Shown: piece by piece, positions 25,080 to 33,164 of the stretch
Layout of the letters: the number at the start of each line of letters is the position of its first letter
Position numbering within the stretch: position 1 is the first letter of the stretch
NCBI RefSeq assembly: GCF_030816895.1
Contig: NZ_JAUSYL010000001.1
Location: forward strand, 2,728,001 to 2,792,000
Length of the DNA stretch: 64,000 bases
Reading direction: 5' to 3'
Source: Clavibacter sp. B3I6
Lineage (GTDB): Bacteria > Actinomycetota > Actinomycetes > Actinomycetales > Microbacteriaceae
Position numbers and translations under genes: made by a program
The notes under the pieces: generated by a model
The model's database searches: none
Seen by the model: the letters and a program-made list of their open reading frames with translations, nothing else
Told to the model about the DNA's origin: nothing

Positions 25080-26654
25080 TTAGCCGACCGGGCCCTCGGT
25101 GAGGGTCACGGTGCCGGTCTGCTGGGCGCCGGCCGCGGTGGTCCACTCGAGGGCGACCCGGTCGCCGGGCTCGTGCGCCGAGATGGCGGCGCTGAGCTCG
25201 GACGCCGACGCGACGGCCTTCCCGTCGACCGAGGTCACGACGTCGCCCTGGGCGAGGCCGGCCTGCGCCGCTCCCGACCCGTCGACGACGCCCTGCACGG
25301 GAGCGCCCGCGACCGTGCCCGCGCCGTTCGCGAGCAGCACGCCGAGGAACGCCGGGTAGCCGATATCCACGGTGCCGGACTCGACGCCGCTCTCGATCTG
25401 CTTCGCGATGCCCATGGCCTTCTCGATCGGGATGGCGAACCCGGCGATCTGCGCCGACCCGGAGGACGCGGCCGTGTCGATGCCGACGACCTCGCCCTCG
25501 GCGTCCACGAGCGGCCCGCCGGAGTCGCCGGAGACGATGGGCGCGTCGGTCTGGATGAGCTCGGTGAGCGTCTCGCCCGCCGCCGTCCCCTCGGACTGCG
25601 TGGTGATGGTCTGGCCGAGCGCGGTGACCCGGCCGGCCGCCGCGGTGAGCGTGCCCGTGCCGCCCGCGTTGCCGACGCCCGTGACGGCCTCGCCGACCTG
25701 CACGCCGTCCGCGTCGAGCTTCGCCGGGGTGAGTCCCGAGGCGCCCTCGAGCTCGAGGACCGCGACGTCGTTCGCGGCGTCGGTGCCGACGACCTTCGCG
25801 ACGTACGCCTTGCCCGTGGACTCGACGGTGACGCGGATGCTCGTGGCGCCGCTGACCACGTGGTTGTTGGTGAGGATCGTGCCGTCGGACGACAGGATGA
25901 TGCCCGTGCCGGCGCCGGCCGCGTTCTCGTAGGTGAGCGCCGAGTCGATGGTCACGACGCCGGCGGTCTGGGCGGCGTCCGCCGCGGGGGACGTGACGGA
26001 CGCGCCCCGCCCGGTGCCCGGCTGCGTCCCGGAGTCCGAGCCGCTGCCCGACCCCTGGCCGGGGAGCGTGGTGGTGCCGCGGCCGAAGCCCTCGCCGGGC
26101 GTGAAGGAGCCCGGGTCCTGGATCCGCGTGTCGCCCGCCGGGGAGGAGGAGCGGCCGAGGTCGGCCATGAACCCGACCGCCGTGCCGCTGCCGAAGGAGA
26201 GGAGCAGGGCGAGGGCGGACGCGCCCGCGATGAGGCCCGTGCGGAGGCCGCGTCGCATGGGCTGTCGGGGCACGGGGGCTCCCGCCGCGTCGACGGGGAG
26301 GGGGTGGCCGAAGGCGTCGGTCGCGGGTGCGGGCCACGGGGAGCCGGCGGGGTGACCTGCGGCGGGCGGAGCGCTGGCGTACGCGGCGGCGGGCTGGTGC
26401 GGCGCGGGCTGCTGCGTCGTGGGGGCGGCTGGGCCGGCGGGGGCGGCTGGTGCGGCGGGTGCGGATCCCGGCGCGGCCGGTCCGTCGACCGCGGGCCCCG
26501 AGGGGGCGGTCCAGGTCGCGGCCCGCTCCTCGGGTGCCGCGGTCGCGGCGGGCTGCTCGGGCGCACGGCCCGCGGGGGCGGAGCCGGTCGCGCGGGTGTC
26601 GTCGGTGGGGGCCTCGTCCGGACGTCCGGTCGGCTCCTGGGGTGTCTCGTTCAT
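25080..26654 (-). CDS. HtrA/DegP-type serine protease with PDZ domain
   Basis: A 524-residue membrane-anchored S1C protease. A long Pro/Ala/Thr-rich cytoplasmic N terminus (~140 residues) precedes one transmembrane helix near 150-170. The trypsin-like domain carries the triad His265 (T-N-N-H-V-V), Asp296 (N-D-V-A-V-L) and Ser378 (G-D-S-G-G-P-L). A single PDZ domain occupies about 430-515 (G-D-V-V-T-S-V-D-G-K-A-V). It degrades or refolds damaged exported proteins outside the membrane. Family layout is standard for actinobacterial HtrA/PepD proteins. It is a single gene converging on the arabinofuranosidase gene. Confidence 0.94.
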   Translation of the reverse strand: MNETPQEPTGRPDEAPTDDTRATGSAPAGRAPEQPAATAAPEERAATWTAPSGPAVDGPAAPGSAPAAPAAPAGPAAPTTQQPAPHQPAAAYASAPPAAGHPAGSPWPAPATDAFGHPLPVDAAGAPVPRQPMRRGLRTGLIAGASALALLLSFGSGTAVGFMADLGRSSSPAGDTRIQDPGSFTPGEGFGRGTTTLPGQGSGSGSDSGTQPGTGRGASVTSPAADAAQTAGVVTIDSALTYENAAGAGTGIILSSDGTILTNNHVVSGATSIRVTVESTGKAYVAKVVGTDAANDVAVLELEGASGLTPAKLDADGVQVGEAVTGVGNAGGTGTLTAAAGRVTALGQTITTQSEGTAAGETLTELIQTDAPIVSGDSGGPLVDAEGEVVGIDTAASSGSAQIAGFAIPIEKAMGIAKQIESGVESGTVDIGYPAFLGVLLANGAGTVAGAPVQGVVDGSGAAQAGLAQGDVVTSVDGKAVASASELSAAISAHEPGDRVALEWTTAAGAQQTGTVTLTEGPVG

Positions 26655-26778
26655 GACGGGTCCTTCGTGTCTGGGGTGGGCCCGGCGGGGGCCATGAGGA
26701 GATCACAGCGGCCGACCCTATGAGCACCCCATGACGCGCACGAGCGTCCGCCATGGATCCCCGTCCCGGCCCCGGGCG

Positions 26779-26784
26779 TACCCT
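26779..26784 (+). promoter_or_regulatory. -10 hexamer TACCCT, leaderless start
   Basis: TACCCT ends 7 nt before the ATG at 26792, supporting that start over the in-frame ATG at 26753, which would lie upstream of the promoter. Confidence 0.55.
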
Positions 26785-26791
26785 GAGCGGC

Positions 26792-27256
26792 ATGACGCGG
26801 AGGTCCGACGGCGACGGCGAGCCCCTCGACGTGGATCCGCGCTACGACCCGGCGTTCCAGCGCGTCACCGGATCCGCCGCCCCGCCGGCCGGCGCCGCGT
26901 CCGCGGAGCCGCCGCCCGCCGCCGTCCTCGCCCCACCGCAGCGGGATCCCGGATCCGGAGAGCAGGGGGAGCGGCGCGAGGGCGGCGGCGACCGCCCGCT
27001 CGTCGCCCGCTGGCTCGCCCCCGTGCTGTGGATCCTCGCGGTCGCCTTCCCCGCCGCGGGCCTCGGCCTCCGCGCGCTCGCCGCCGGGATCGCGACGTCC
27101 ATGCCCTACTCGAGCTTCGGCGAGGCGCTCGGGCAGCGCTGGCTCCTCGAGGTCGTGCCGCTCCTCGTGACCCTCGCCCCGGGCGTCGTCGCGGGCGGCC
27201 CGCTCGCGGTGATCGCGGCGCTCGCCGTGCACGCCCTGCGCCGCCGTCCGCACTGA
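26792..27256 (+). CDS. Small two-helix membrane protein, unknown
   Basis: A 154-residue hypothetical protein. An acidic N-terminal region (D-G-D-G-E-P-L-D-V-D-P-R-Y-D-P-A-F-Q-R) leads to a disordered stretch, then two hydrophobic segments at about 75-97 and 118-142, ending in R-R-R-P-H. The opening resembles that of small Microbacteriaceae membrane proteins without known function. The start is set by the leaderless promoter hexamer. It lies on the same strand 49 bp before the aldo/keto reductase gene, which has its own such promoter. Confidence 0.7.
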   Translation: MTRRSDGDGEPLDVDPRYDPAFQRVTGSAAPPAGAASAEPPPAAVLAPPQRDPGSGEQGERREGGGDRPLVARWLAPVLWILAVAFPAAGLGLRALAAGIATSMPYSSFGEALGQRWLLEVVPLLVTLAPGVVAGGPLAVIAALAVHALRRRPH

Positions 27257-27293
27257 CCGCCCCGACGGCACGGGTGCCGCCCTCCCGCCCGCG

Positions 27294-27299
27294 TAGGCT
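27294..27299 (+). promoter_or_regulatory. -10 hexamer TAGGCT, leaderless start
   Basis: TAGGCT ends 6 nt before the ATG of the aldo/keto reductase at 27306; no ribosome-binding site is visible. Confidence 0.6.
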
Positions 27300-27305
27300 C
27301 GACCC

Positions 27306-28298
27306 ATGGAGCAGAGAAGCCTCGGCAGGACCCATCGGAACGTCTCGGTCATCGGACTCGGGACCTGGCAGCTCGGCGGGGACTGGGGTGACGTCGCCGA
27401 GGACGACGCGCTCGCGGTGCTCGACGCCGCGGCCGACGCGGGCATCACCTTCTTCGACACCGCGGACGTCTACGGCGACGGCCGCAGCGAGACGATCATC
27501 GGATCCTGGCTCCGCGCGCACCCCGGTGCCGGCGTCACGGTCGCGACCAAGATGGGCCGGCGCGACGCGCAGGACCCCGCGAACTTCACGCTCGACCGCT
27601 TCCGCGAGTGGACCGACCGCTCGCGCCGGAACCTCGGCGTCGACACCCTCGACCTCGTCCAGCTGCACTGCCCGCCGACCGCCGTCTTCTCGAGCGACCG
27701 CGTCTACGACGCCCTCGACGAGCTCGTCGCCGACGGCGCCATCGCGTCCTACGGCGTGAGCGTCGAGACGACGGACGAGGCGCTCCTCGCGATCGCGCGC
27801 CCGGGCGTCGCGAGCGTGCAGATCATCCTCAACGCGTTCCGCCACAAGCCGCTCGATCGCGTGCTGCCGGCCGCCGCGGAGGCGGGCGTGGGCATCATCG
27901 CGCGCGTCCCGCTCGCGTCGGGCCTCCTCAGCGGGCGGTACACCGCGGAGACGACGTTCGCCGAGACCGACCACCGCAACTACAACCGGCAGGGCGAGGC
28001 CTTCGACGTCGGGGAGACCTTCTCGGGCGTCGACTACGAGGAGGGCGTGGCCGGAGCCCGCGAGTTCGCGGCCGCCGCGCACGAGGCGGCACCCGACCTC
28101 ACGCCCGCGCAGGTCGCGCTCGCCTGGATCGTGCAGCGCGAGGGCGTCTCCACGGTGATCCCCGGTGCGCGCAACGCCGAGCAGGCGCGTGCCAACGCGC
28201 AGGCGGGCGACGCCCCGGTGCTCGGCGAGGTCTTCGAGCGGCAGGTCGCGGACATCTACGACCGGCGGTTCCGCGCCGCGGTCCACCCCCGCTGGTAG
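27306..28298 (+). CDS. Aldo/keto reductase
   Basis: A 330-residue NADPH-dependent aldo/keto reductase with the TIM-barrel signatures. F-F-D-T-A-D-V-Y-G-D-G-R-S-E carries the catalytic Asp and Tyr at about 56-59, V-A-T-K-M-G the Lys near 80, and L-V-Q-L-H-C the His near 120. The C-terminal V-S-T-V-I-P-G-A-R-N binds the cofactor. It resembles the YajO/general-stress GSP69 subfamily. The substrate is unknown; these enzymes often reduce small carbonyls. Transcribed from its own leaderless promoter and closed by a hairpin shared with the convergent lipoprotein gene. Confidence 0.93.
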   Translation: MEQRSLGRTHRNVSVIGLGTWQLGGDWGDVAEDDALAVLDAAADAGITFFDTADVYGDGRSETIIGSWLRAHPGAGVTVATKMGRRDAQDPANFTLDRFREWTDRSRRNLGVDTLDLVQLHCPPTAVFSSDRVYDALDELVADGAIASYGVSVETTDEALLAIARPGVASVQIILNAFRHKPLDRVLPAAAEAGVGIIARVPLASGLLSGRYTAETTFAETDHRNYNRQGEAFDVGETFSGVDYEEGVAGAREFAAAAHEAAPDLTPAQVALAWIVQREGVSTVIPGARNAEQARANAQAGDAPVLGEVFERQVADIYDRRFRAAVHPRW

Positions 28299-28314
28299 CG
28301 CCACTTGAATGTGC

Positions 28315-28349
28315 GACGGCCCCGCTCAGCGATGCTGACCGGGGCCGTC
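28315..28349. terminator. Bidirectional hairpin terminator
   Basis: GACGGCCCCG (28315-28324) pairs with CGGGGCCGTC (28340-28349), with an inner TCAGC/GCTGA helix, between two converging genes. Confidence 0.85.
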
Positions 28350-28364
28350 GTCCGTGCGGACGCG

Positions 28365-28844
28365 CTACTGGAGGGAGTCGCAGGCGCTCGACATCTGCGT
28401 CTTCAGCTCGTCGGTGATGGGCTGGCCGACGCCGGGCGCGAGCTGGTCGGCGAGGGCCGTGATCTGCTGGCCGGCCGCCGCGGCGCCGCTCTCGGTGGAG
28501 GCGGAGATCTCGGTGCCGAGGTCGCGGAACGCCTGCACGTCGGACTCCTCGAGCGTCGACTTGTCCTTGAGGCCGCACGCGATGTCGCGGGTCTTGGCGG
28601 CGATGGCCTCGCGCGATCCGGGGGCGGCGGCCGCGCCGGATCCGGCCTCGCCTACGGTGGTCGCCTCGGGCGTGGGGGTCGCGGCCTCGGCGGGCGCGGA
28701 TGCGGAGGCGGACGGGGTCGGCGTGGTGGCGTCGTCGGCGGCGGGCGAGCTGCAGCCGGCGAGGGCGAGGCCGAGGACGAGCCCCAGTCCGGCGATCCCG
28801 GCCCGCAGCCGGCGCGTGGTCAGAGGGGTCTGCTGAGAGGTCAT
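28365..28844 (-). CDS. Small secreted lipoprotein, unknown
   Basis: A 159-residue lipoprotein. Basic residues R-R-L-R precede a hydrophobic stretch and lipobox L-A-L-A-G-C (Cys31). A low-complexity Thr/Pro/Ala linker runs to about residue 80. The C-terminal domain of about 80 residues holds two cysteines (I-A-C-G-L-K and S-S-A-C-D), likely disulphide-bonded outside the cell. No family recognised. TAGTGT 6 nt before the ATG marks a leaderless promoter. Single gene, convergent with the aldo/keto reductase gene. Confidence 0.8.
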   Translation of the reverse strand: MTSQQTPLTTRRLRAGIAGLGLVLGLALAGCSSPAADDATTPTPSASASAPAEAATPTPEATTVGEAGSGAAAAPGSREAIAAKTRDIACGLKDKSTLEESDVQAFRDLGTEISASTESGAAAAGQQITALADQLAPGVGQPITDELKTQMSSACDSLQ

Positions 28845-28850
28845 GCCCTC

Positions 28851-28856
28851 ACACTA
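28851..28856 (-). promoter_or_regulatory. -10 hexamer TAGTGT, leaderless start
   Basis: On the minus strand TAGTGT ends 6 nt before the lipoprotein ATG at 28844. Confidence 0.6.
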
Positions 28857-28957
28857 TCCAGCGCGCGGTCCGGTATTCCCCGGGCGCGGGAACGCGGGGT
28901 GCAGCCCCGGCCCGCGGTCGGCAGGACGGACGGCCGACGGACGCGGAGCCGCGGGCG

Positions 28958-30169
28958 TCACGTCATGACGGGGACGGGCTCCGTGTCCGGGATGGGGCCG
29001 GCGTCGCGGCCGCGGAGGTCGGGGCTGTGCCGGTGGAACACGGCGGCGATGGCGGCGCCCACCGCGAGCAGCGCCGCCGCCACGACGAACGCGCCCTGCG
29101 CGCCCTGCGCGTCGATGACGAACCCGGCCGCGGCCGAGCCGAGCGCGGCGCCGATGAGCTGCCCGGTGCCGACCCAGCCGTACGCCTCGGCGGTGTCGCT
29201 GAACCGCACCGACGACGAGACCACCGCGAAGAGCACGGCCAGCGCGGGGGCGATGCCGACGCCCGCGAGGAAGAGGAAGACGGAGAGCCAGGCGAACTGC
29301 ATCCACACGGCGGCCAGCGCCGTGCCGACCAGGATGATCGTCATCCGCCGCGCCATGGCCCACGGGCTGATGGGGATGTGGCCGAGCGCGAGGCCGCCGA
29401 TGAGCGAGCCGACCGCGAAGATCGCGAGGACGAATCCCGCCTCCGGGCCGCCGTGCCCGTAGACCGCGACGACGCCCGCCTCGATGGCCGCGCACGCCGC
29501 GATGAGGAGGAAGCCGACGACCGTGCTGAGGAGCACCGGCGGGCGGCCGAGGACCACGCCGAACCGGCGCTTGCTGCGGGGGATGCGCACGCGCCCGAGC
29601 TCGGGGGAGGAGATGAACCACGCGCCGCCGCCGACCAGGAAGGCCGCCGCGACGAGGATGCCCGCGCTCGTGTCGACCTGGATCGCGAGGAACGTGGCGA
29701 TGACGGGGCCGAGCACCCAGATGATCTCCTGGGCCGACGCGTCGAGCGAGAAGAGCGGCGTGAGCTGCTTCGAGTTGACCATCTTCGGGTAGATGGTGCG
29801 GACGGCCGGCTGCACCGGGGGGTTCGCGAGCCCGGCGAGGAGACCGAGTCCCATGAACGCCGGCACCGAGGTGCTCGCGTCGCCGAGGGCCACCGCGACG
29901 ACGGCGACGGTGCATACGGCCGACGTGAGGATGAGGACCGGGCGCATGCCCCAGACGCCCATCCACCTGCTCGTGAGGGGTCCCGCGATGGCCTGGCCGA
30001 TGCTCGTCGCGGCGAGCACGAGGCCGGCGGCGCCGTACGACTCGTGGATCCGCTCGACGTGCATCAGGAACGCCAGCGAGAGCATGCCGCCGGGGAAGCG
30101 CGCGACCAGCTGGGCGGTGATGATCCGGCCCACGCCGCGGGTCTTGAGGAGGCTTCCGTACGTGCTCAC
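28958..30169 (-). CDS. MFS transporter
   Basis: A 403-residue major facilitator superfamily permease with about 12 hydrophobic segments. A conserved loop 2-3 region (S-R-W-M-G-V-W-G-M-R-P) corresponds to the family A-motif in weakened form. It resembles drug-efflux-type MFS proteins; the substrate is unknown. It starts with GTG at 30169, with TAGGAT about 9 nt upstream, so transcription would begin almost at the start codon. It is divergent from the ribonucleotide reductase operon; the DnaA and NrdR sites lie in between. Confidence 0.88.
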   Translation of the reverse strand: MSTYGSLLKTRGVGRIITAQLVARFPGGMLSLAFLMHVERIHESYGAAGLVLAATSIGQAIAGPLTSRWMGVWGMRPVLILTSAVCTVAVVAVALGDASTSVPAFMGLGLLAGLANPPVQPAVRTIYPKMVNSKQLTPLFSLDASAQEIIWVLGPVIATFLAIQVDTSAGILVAAAFLVGGGAWFISSPELGRVRIPRSKRRFGVVLGRPPVLLSTVVGFLLIAACAAIEAGVVAVYGHGGPEAGFVLAIFAVGSLIGGLALGHIPISPWAMARRMTIILVGTALAAVWMQFAWLSVFLFLAGVGIAPALAVLFAVVSSSVRFSDTAEAYGWVGTGQLIGAALGSAAAGFVIDAQGAQGAFVVAAALLAVGAAIAAVFHRHSPDLRGRDAGPIPDTEPVPVMT

Positions 30170-30253
30170 GAGGGTCAGATCCTACCGTCCGGGGAGGGGC
30201 CGCCCGTAGCCCGGATGCCGCCAGGCGGCGATGTCGGGAGGTCTCCGTAGCCT

Positions 30254-30300
30254 GTGGAACATGTGGACAAGTTCGCGGACTTATCCACAGCTGTGGACGA
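30254..30300 (+). promoter_or_regulatory. Cluster of DnaA-box sequences upstream of nrdA
   Basis: TTATCCACA at 30281-30289 is a perfect DnaA box. Three more TGTGGA motifs on the opposite orientation (starting 30254, 30262 and 30292) are one or two mismatches from the consensus. No dnaA or dnaN is nearby, so this is a regulatory cluster rather than an origin. DnaA control of nrd genes is known in Escherichia coli. Confidence 0.65.
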
Positions 30301-30305
30301 CACGC

Positions 30306-30354
30306 CCACTACATATGGGGTTGGGCGTGGTCGGTCGCCCGCATATATAGTGAT
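30306..30354 (+). promoter_or_regulatory. Paired NrdR boxes and nrdA promoter
   Basis: Box 1 core CTACATATGG (30309-30318) and box 2 core GCATATATAG (30341-30350) match the NrdR consensus CWATATATWG at 8 of 10 positions each. They lie 32 bp apart, three helical turns, as NrdR pairs do. TATAGT (30346-30351) inside box 2 is a likely -10, so NrdR binding would repress. The remaining ~180 bp to the GTG start at 30532 is untranslated leader with no gene. Confidence 0.75.
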
Positions 30355-30531
30355 GGAGACGGCAACGGCCCCCGGTCGTCCCGGCTCCACGGAGCGGGCG
30401 CGGAGGGGCCGACCGAGCATTTCCCCTGGTGAGGCGCAGGGCGCGGCGGGTACGTCCCGCACCGCGTCGCCGCCGACCGCAGGACAGTCCGCCGCCGATC
30501 AGCGCGGACGACGAAGACGACGAGGAGCAGA

Positions 30532-33033
30532 GTGTCCATCACCGTAGTGAAGCGCGACGGCACGCGGGAGCCGTACGACGCGAACCGCATCAACCTGGCC
30601 ATCGAGGACGCCACGCAGGGCCTCGACGAGAACATCGGCTGGGTCACGCAGATCGCGTCGGAGCTGGAGATCACCCTCTTCGACGGGATCAGCACCCAGC
30701 AGCTCGACGAGGCCGTCATCCAGGTCGCGCTCCAGAACGTGAAGGACGACCCGGCGTTCGACACCGTCGCCGCGCGCCTCCTCCTCAAGACCATCTACAA
30801 GCGCGTCCTCGGCGACTACTCGTCGCCCGAGGAGCTCAAGCGCCTCCACGCGGAGCACTTCGCCCGCAACATCCAGCGCGGCGTCGACGAGATGCTCCTC
30901 GACTCCCGCCTCGTGCAGCTGTTCGACCTGGAGCGCCTCGCCCAGGCCCTCGAGCCCGCGCACGACGAGCTGCTGAAGTACATCGGCGTCGTCACGCTGA
31001 ACAACCGCTACGGCATCAAGGGCCGCAACGGCGACGCCCTCGAGGTGCCCCAGTACTTCTGGATGCGCATCGCGATGGGCCTCACGCTCAACGAGCAGGA
31101 CCCGACCGAGACCGCCATCGCCTTCTACGAGAAGATGTCGAAGCTCGAGTACCTCGCGGCCGGCTCCACCCTCGTCAACGCGGGCACCATCTACCCGCAG
31201 CTCGCGAACTGCTTCGTCATGGAGATGCAGGACGACATCGAGCACATCGCGAAGACCACGCGCGACGTCATGTGGCTCACCAAGGGCACGGGCGGCATCG
31301 GCCTCTCCGTCTCCAAGCTGCGCGCGCAGGGCTCGCCCATCCGCTCGAACAACACCACCTCCACGGGCCCGATCCCGTTCATGCACACCATCGACTCCGT
31401 GCTCCGCGCCGTCAGCCGCGGCGGCAAGAAGTTCGGCGCCCTGTGCTTCTACATGGAGAACTGGCACCTCGACTTCCCCGAGTTCCTCGACCTGCGCCAG
31501 AACTCGGGCGACCCGTACCGCCGCACCCGCACCGCGAACACCGCGGTGTGGATCAGCGACGAGTTCATGAAGCGCGTGCAGAACGACGAGGACTGGTACC
31601 TCTTCGACCCGCTGGAGGTCTCCGACCTCAACGAGCTCTACGGCAAGGCCTTCTCGGAGCGCTACGCGTTCTACGTCGGCGAGGCCGAGGCCGGTCGCAT
31701 CCGGATGTTCAAGCGCATCAAGGCGCGCGAGCAGTTCAAGTCGATCCTCATCTCCCTCCAGACCACCAGCCACCCGTGGCTGACCTGGAAGGACACGATC
31801 AACAACCGCGCCCTGAACAACAACACGGGCACGATCCACCTCTCGAACCTCTGCACCGAGATCACGCTGCCGCAGGACGAGGACAACGTCTCCGTCTGCA
31901 ACCTGGCGTCGATCAACCTGTCGCAGCACTTCGCCGACGGCAAGGTCGACTTCGCGAAGATCGAGCAGAGCGCGCGCCTCGCGGTCCGCCAGCTCGACAA
32001 CCTCATCGACATCACGCGCTCCAGCGTGAAGGAGGCGGACTTCTCCAACCAGCAGAACCGCGCGGTGGGCCTCGGCGTCATGGGCTTCACCGACATCGTG
32101 GAGAAGCTCGGCTACTCCTACGAGTCCGAGGAGTCGTACGACCTGATCGACGAGATCATGGAGCACGTCTCCTACGCGGCCATCGACGAGTCGGCCGACC
32201 TGGCGCAGGAGCGCGGCGCGTACCCGAACTTCCAGGGCTCGCGCTGGTCGGAGGGCCTCGTGCCGCTCGACTCCATCGCGCTCATGGAGGCGGACCGCGG
32301 CGTGCCCGTCAAGGTCAACCGCACCACGCGCCTCGACTGGGACGCGCTGCGCACGAAGGTCAAGGGCGGCATGCGCAACGCGACCCTCATGGCCATCGCG
32401 CCCACCGCGTCCATCGGCCTCGTCGCCGGCACCACGCCCGGGCTCGACCCGCAGTTCTCGCAGATCTTCAGCCGCTCCACCTCCTCGGGCAAGTTCCTCG
32501 AGGTCAACCGGAACCTGGTGAAGGACCTGCAGGAGCTCGGCATCTGGGAGGGCGTCCGCGAGGACATCCTGCGCAGCCAGGGCGACATCCAGAACATCGC
32601 CGCCATCCCCGACCACGTGAAGGCCACGTACCGCACGAGCTTCCAGCTCTCGCCGTACGCCTTCCTCGAGGTCGCGGCGCGTGCGCAGAAGTGGATCGAC
32701 CAGGCCATCAGCCGCAACATGTACCTCGAGACGCGCGACCTCGGCGACATGATGGACATCTACTTCGCCGGCTGGGAGCGCGGGGTCAAGACCACGTACT
32801 ACCTGCACATGAAGCCGCGTCACACGGCCGAGCAGTCGACCGTCAAGGTCGACAAGTCGCAAGATGCCGACGGCACCAAGCGCAAGGGCTTCGGCGGATT
32901 CGGCGGCGGCGCGCCCGCAGCCGTCCCCGCCACCGCGGCCGGCGCGTCCACGTCCGCGGACGCCCCGGCGCCGCAGGCCGCTCCCGCGCCCCGCAAGGGC
33001 TTCGGATTCGGTGGAGTGGGAGGTGCACGCTGA
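30532..33033 (+). CDS. nrdA: Class I ribonucleoside-diphosphate reductase, large (alpha) subunit lacking its CxxC tail
   Basis: An 833-residue NrdA reducing ribonucleotides to deoxyribonucleotides. An N-terminal ATP-cone (K-R-D-G-T-R-E-P-Y-D) gives allosteric activity control. Catalytic residues are present: Cys441-x-Glu443 in N-L-C-T-E-I (thiyl radical), the disulphide pair Cys227 and Cys456, and the radical-relay tyrosines Tyr756-Tyr757. After about residue 780 the chain is a Gly/Ala/Pro-rich linker and ends in G-G-V-G-G-A-R with no cysteine pair. The CxxC that normally re-reduces the active site is in the overlapping next ORF in the -1 frame. The start is GTG behind GAGGAG. NrdR and DnaA sites lie upstream. 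Confidence 0.95.
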   Translation: MSITVVKRDGTREPYDANRINLAIEDATQGLDENIGWVTQIASELEITLFDGISTQQLDEAVIQVALQNVKDDPAFDTVAARLLLKTIYKRVLGDYSSPEELKRLHAEHFARNIQRGVDEMLLDSRLVQLFDLERLAQALEPAHDELLKYIGVVTLNNRYGIKGRNGDALEVPQYFWMRIAMGLTLNEQDPTETAIAFYEKMSKLEYLAAGSTLVNAGTIYPQLANCFVMEMQDDIEHIAKTTRDVMWLTKGTGGIGLSVSKLRAQGSPIRSNNTTSTGPIPFMHTIDSVLRAVSRGGKKFGALCFYMENWHLDFPEFLDLRQNSGDPYRRTRTANTAVWISDEFMKRVQNDEDWYLFDPLEVSDLNELYGKAFSERYAFYVGEAEAGRIRMFKRIKAREQFKSILISLQTTSHPWLTWKDTINNRALNNNTGTIHLSNLCTEITLPQDEDNVSVCNLASINLSQHFADGKVDFAKIEQSARLAVRQLDNLIDITRSSVKEADFSNQQNRAVGLGVMGFTDIVEKLGYSYESEESYDLIDEIMEHVSYAAIDESADLAQERGAYPNFQGSRWSEGLVPLDSIALMEADRGVPVKVNRTTRLDWDALRTKVKGGMRNATLMAIAPTASIGLVAGTTPGLDPQFSQIFSRSTSSGKFLEVNRNLVKDLQELGIWEGVREDILRSQGDIQNIAAIPDHVKATYRTSFQLSPYAFLEVAARAQKWIDQAISRNMYLETRDLGDMMDIYFAGWERGVKTTYYLHMKPRHTAEQSTVKVDKSQDADGTKRKGFGGFGGGAPAAVPATAAGASTSADAPAPQAAPAPRKGFGFGGVGGAR

Positions 33034-33110
33034 TGAACGACGACACGTTCGGCGACTACGTCGTCCCCATGGACCCCATGGACGAGCTGCAGTGCGACTC
33101 CTGCCAGTAG
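33033..33110 (+). CDS. 25-residue ORF carrying the RNR CxxC tail (D-E-L-Q-C-D-S-C-Q)
   Basis: The ATG overlaps the nrdA stop (TGATG), and GGAGGT at 33019-33024, inside the last NrdA codons, sits 8 nt upstream, an ideal ribosome site. The peptide opens M-N-D-D-T-F-G-D-Y, is acidic, and ends in C-D-S-C-Q. A terminal CxxC is what class I alpha subunits use to pass electrons from thioredoxin or glutaredoxin to the active site, and NrdA here lacks one. Three readings are possible: a separately translated tail, a product of -1 frameshifting, or a single-base error or mutation that split nrdA. The in-frame internal ribosome site favours the first; I cannot settle it from sequence. Confidence 0.65.
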   Translation: MNDDTFGDYVVPMDPMDELQCDSCQ

Positions 33111-33164
33111 GCAGGCGCCGCTCCTAGAGCCCTCCCGGCCCCACCGGCCGCCCATCGCACGACC

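Noticed and set aside
26753..26791. In-frame ATG at 26753 as start of the small membrane-protein gene
   Set aside because: A TACCCT promoter hexamer lies downstream of it, 7 nt before the ATG at 26792.
30254..30300. Chromosome origin (oriC) suggested by four DnaA-like boxes
   Set aside because: No dnaA, dnaN, rpmH or parAB nearby and no AT-rich unwinding region; the boxes lie in the nrdA promoter.
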